The notes below the pieces were generated by a model. It was not told where the DNA came from and did not search any database. It saw only the letters and a program-made list of their open reading frames with translations. The position numbers and the translations under genes were made by a program. A DNA stretch of 53,706 nt from Halorubrum sp. GN11_10-6_MGM. Lineage in GTDB: Archaea; Halobacteriota; Halobacteria; Halobacteriales; Haloferacaceae. The stretch is taken from the NCBI RefSeq assembly GCF_005435165.1, contig NZ_SGUC01000019.1:1-53706 (forward strand). The letters run 5' to 3'. The number at the start of each line of letters is the position of its first letter. Positions within the stretch are counted from its first letter, which is position 1. Of this stretch, positions 52,046-53,706 are shown one piece after another.

Positions 52046-52147
52046 TGGGCCGCCCCCGCGTTCGACGCGAGGGTCCGCGTCGATCCCACCGAGCCGCCCG
52101 CCGCGAACACTACGATTATGGCGTGGCAGTCCGTACCAATACACGGA

Positions 52148-53455
52148 ATGTCACAGCAGGAGATCCAACAGGAACTGTACGTCGACCAGTACACGCTCGG
52201 GCTCGTCGGGCCCGACCAGGAGTGGGCGGGCACGGTCGCGGACGGCGGCACGGTGAAGACGTACACCCCGCCGGGCTGTTGGGGGCCGATGGTGACGCCC
52301 TCGTTCCGGGGCGGTCACGAGGTGACGCGGCCGATCCGCGTCGAGGGCGCGGAGATCGGCGACGCCGTCGCGATCCACATCCGCGACGTGGAGGTGACGA
52401 GCATGGCCACCAGTACCGGGTCGATGGCCGAACGGGAGGGCGCGTTCGGCGACGACCCCTTCGTCGACCACCGCTGCCCGGAGTGCGGGACGACGTGGCC
52501 CGACTCCGTCGTCGAGGGTACCGGCGAGGACGCGATCCGCTGTGCGGAGTGCGGCGCGAACGCCTCCTCGTTCGGCTTCGAGTACGGCTACACCGTCGCC
52601 TTCGACCACGAGAACGCGGTCGGGATCACGCTCGACAAAGAGGGCGCCCACGCGCTCGCGACCGACGCCGAGCGCGTGATGGACATCCCCGAGAACGCGC
52701 GTCAGCACCCGATCTTACTGTACGAGCCGGACGGGATGCCCGGGACGCTCGGCCGGCTCCGACCGTTCATCGGCAACATCGGCACCACGCCGCCGGTGAC
52801 GATGCCCGACTCGCACAACGCCGGCGACTTCGGACAGAACCTGATCGGTGCCGACCACGACTACGGCGTCGAGACGGAGGAAGACCTCGACCTGCGCACC
52901 GACGGCCACATGGACGTGCCCGAGGTCCGCGCGGGCGCGACGCTGATCTGTCCGGTCGTCGTCGACGGCGGCGGGATCTACGTCGGCGACCTCCACGCGA
53001 ACCAGGGCGACGGCGAGCTATCCTTACACACCACCGACGTGAGCGGCACCGTCACGATGGACGTGGAAGTGATCGAGGACGTCGACCTCGACGGTCCCGT
53101 CCTGCTCCCGAACGAGGAGGATCTCCCCTTTATCAGCAAGCCCTACAGCGACGACGAGGTCGCGGCGGGCGACGACCTCGGTGGCGAACACGGCGTCGAC
53201 GTCGACACCGACGCCGCGCCGATTCAGGTTATCGGCTCGGGCGCGACCGTCAACGACGCCACGCAGAACGCCTTCGACCGCGCCGGCACGCTCCTCGGCA
53301 TGAGCGAGGGCGAGGTCCGCGCCCGGTGTACGTTCACCGGCGGCGTCCAGATCGGGCGGCTCCCGGGGGTCGTCCAGCTCGACATGCTCGTGCCCGCGGA
53401 CGTGCTCGCCGAGTCCGGGCTCGAAGACGTGACGCGCGAGCAGTACGACTTATAA
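52148..53455 (+). CDS. acetamidase/formamidase family protein with an inserted zinc ribbon
   Basis: The 435-residue protein of the FmdA/AmdA family hydrolyses a short amide to acid plus ammonia. Family motifs include CWGPMVTPSFRGGHEVTRP, FIGNIGTTPP and VYVGDLHANQGDGE-like (GGIYVGDLHANQGDGE). A zinc ribbon is inserted around residues 100-145, with CPECGTTW and CAECGANA. This is not seen in ordinary formamidases. I chose the ATG at 52148 (MSQQEIQQ); an ATG ten codons upstream at 52118 is possible. gattatg at about 52113 could be the TATA box. Confidence 0.85.
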   Translation: MSQQEIQQELYVDQYTLGLVGPDQEWAGTVADGGTVKTYTPPGCWGPMVTPSFRGGHEVTRPIRVEGAEIGDAVAIHIRDVEVTSMATSTGSMAEREGAFGDDPFVDHRCPECGTTWPDSVVEGTGEDAIRCAECGANASSFGFEYGYTVAFDHENAVGITLDKEGAHALATDAERVMDIPENARQHPILLYEPDGMPGTLGRLRPFIGNIGTTPPVTMPDSHNAGDFGQNLIGADHDYGVETEEDLDLRTDGHMDVPEVRAGATLICPVVVDGGGIYVGDLHANQGDGELSLHTTDVSGTVTMDVEVIEDVDLDGPVLLPNEEDLPFISKPYSDDEVAAGDDLGGEHGVDVDTDAAPIQVIGSGATVNDATQNAFDRAGTLLGMSEGEVRARCTFTGGVQIGRLPGVVQLDMLVPADVLAESGLEDVTREQYDL

Positions 53456-53513
53456 AGAGTCGGCGCGCCCCGTCGATACCTCCCTTTTTGTGGACCCCTC
53501 GACACGAACACGC

Positions 53514-53533
53514 CCGAAGCCCCAGTCGCTCGG
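53514..53533 (-). repeat. solo 3' tail of the structured element
   Basis: On the minus strand GCCGAGCGACTGGGGCTTCGGG matches the last part of the element without its body. Similar partial tails follow copies A (4879-4892) and C (50284-50299). They suggest that the end of the element is duplicated or acts independently. Confidence 0.5.
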
Positions 53534-53576
53534 CTGTACTGCGTCAGTTCTCTTTATAAGTCGACGATCGACACTC

Positions 53577-53706
53577 CCGAAGCCCCAGCCGGGAGGCAGG
53601 CGCACGCTCGCTGCGCTCCTCGTCGCTCGTTCCACTCGCTCTTGCGGTGCTTGCGTCGCCTGCGCCTGCCTCCCGGCTGCCCCTTCGAGTCCCGCCCCCG
53701 CATCGC
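53577..53706 (-). ncRNA. dispersed structured element, copy D, truncated by the window edge
   Basis: Reads on the minus strand. The 19-bp stem CAGCCGGGAGGCAGGCGCA pairs perfectly (plus-strand arms 53586-53604 and 53661-53679). It encloses ACGCAAGCACCGCAA and GAGGAGCGCAGCGAG. The 5' part of the element lies beyond the window. Downstream (leftward) there is ACTTATAAAG at about 53551-53559 and a second solo tail. Confidence 0.6.

Larger units (their letters stand above)
53456..53706. other. intergenic end of the window with repeat tail and copy D
   Basis: No gene. Contains TTATAA-rich words at about 53451-53456 and 53551-53559, a solo repeat tail at 53514-53533, and the truncated repeat copy D from 53577. 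Confidence 0.65.

Noticed and set aside
1-53706. tRNA or rRNA genes
   Set aside because: Reading for TPsiC-like GGTTCGA words in a cloverleaf context gave no convincing tRNA, and no rRNA is present. A tRNAscan run would be needed to exclude one.

Overview
The window is GC-rich DNA with a strongly acidic predicted proteome, archaeal information-processing genes (aIF5B, pelota, Nob1, splicing endonuclease, RtcB with archease, two-AAA-domain Cdc48) and TATA boxes about 27 bases ahead of leaderless starts. This points to a haloarchaeon, most likely a Halorubrum-like member of the Halobacteria. The genus is inferred from style and gene content and was not tested.

Layout. 1-4.5 kb: end of a MoxR/DUF58 operon, dihydroorotase, and a small membrane protein. 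4.5-9.1 kb: a structured repeat, serS, a VapBC-like pair, a LURP-one-like protein and tRNA-splicing endonuclease. 9.2-24.6 kb: a catabolic island with two class III aminotransferases, a tungsten-type aldehyde:ferredoxin oxidoreductase (AOR), an ectoine-hydrolase-like M24 protein, glutamate dehydrogenase, a D-2-hydroxyacid dehydrogenase, two AbgA-like M20 amidohydrolases, threonine ammonia-lyase and a BCCT transporter. 24.7-32.9 kb: Cdc48, a NikR-like regulator, a PadR regulator, a HAD phosphatase, LWR-salt protein, UppS, DUF2891, Nob1 and a PRC-barrel protein. 33-45 kb: aIF5B, pelota, membrane proteins, a hydrolase, intein-containing RtcB, archease and DUF502. 45-53.5 kb: GNAT, inositol-phosphatase family protein, HMG-CoA reductase, CofH, a DUF6293 regulator, LysE and an acetamidase.

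Two systems stand out. First, the 9-25 kb island can be read as an archaeal ectoine (perhaps also 5-hydroxyectoine) degradation pathway: BCCT uptake, ring opening by the DoeA/EutD-like protein, deacetylation by an M20 amidohydrolase, transamination of diaminobutyrate to aspartate semialdehyde, and oxidation to aspartate. An AOR would stand in for the usual dehydrogenase DoeC, and glutamate dehydrogenase would recycle the amino acceptor. Several of the promoters carry TGTA/TACA dyads. The pathway and the regulon are inferences.

Second, a dispersed element of about 250 bp occurs four times in intergenic DNA (near 4.6, 35.8, 50.1 and 53.6 kb; the last is cut by the window edge). It keeps invariant loop sequences, while a 19-bp stem and two shorter stems change on both strands together. 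That is the covariation expected of a structured RNA. I do not recognise it as a named family. ORFs read through it look spurious.
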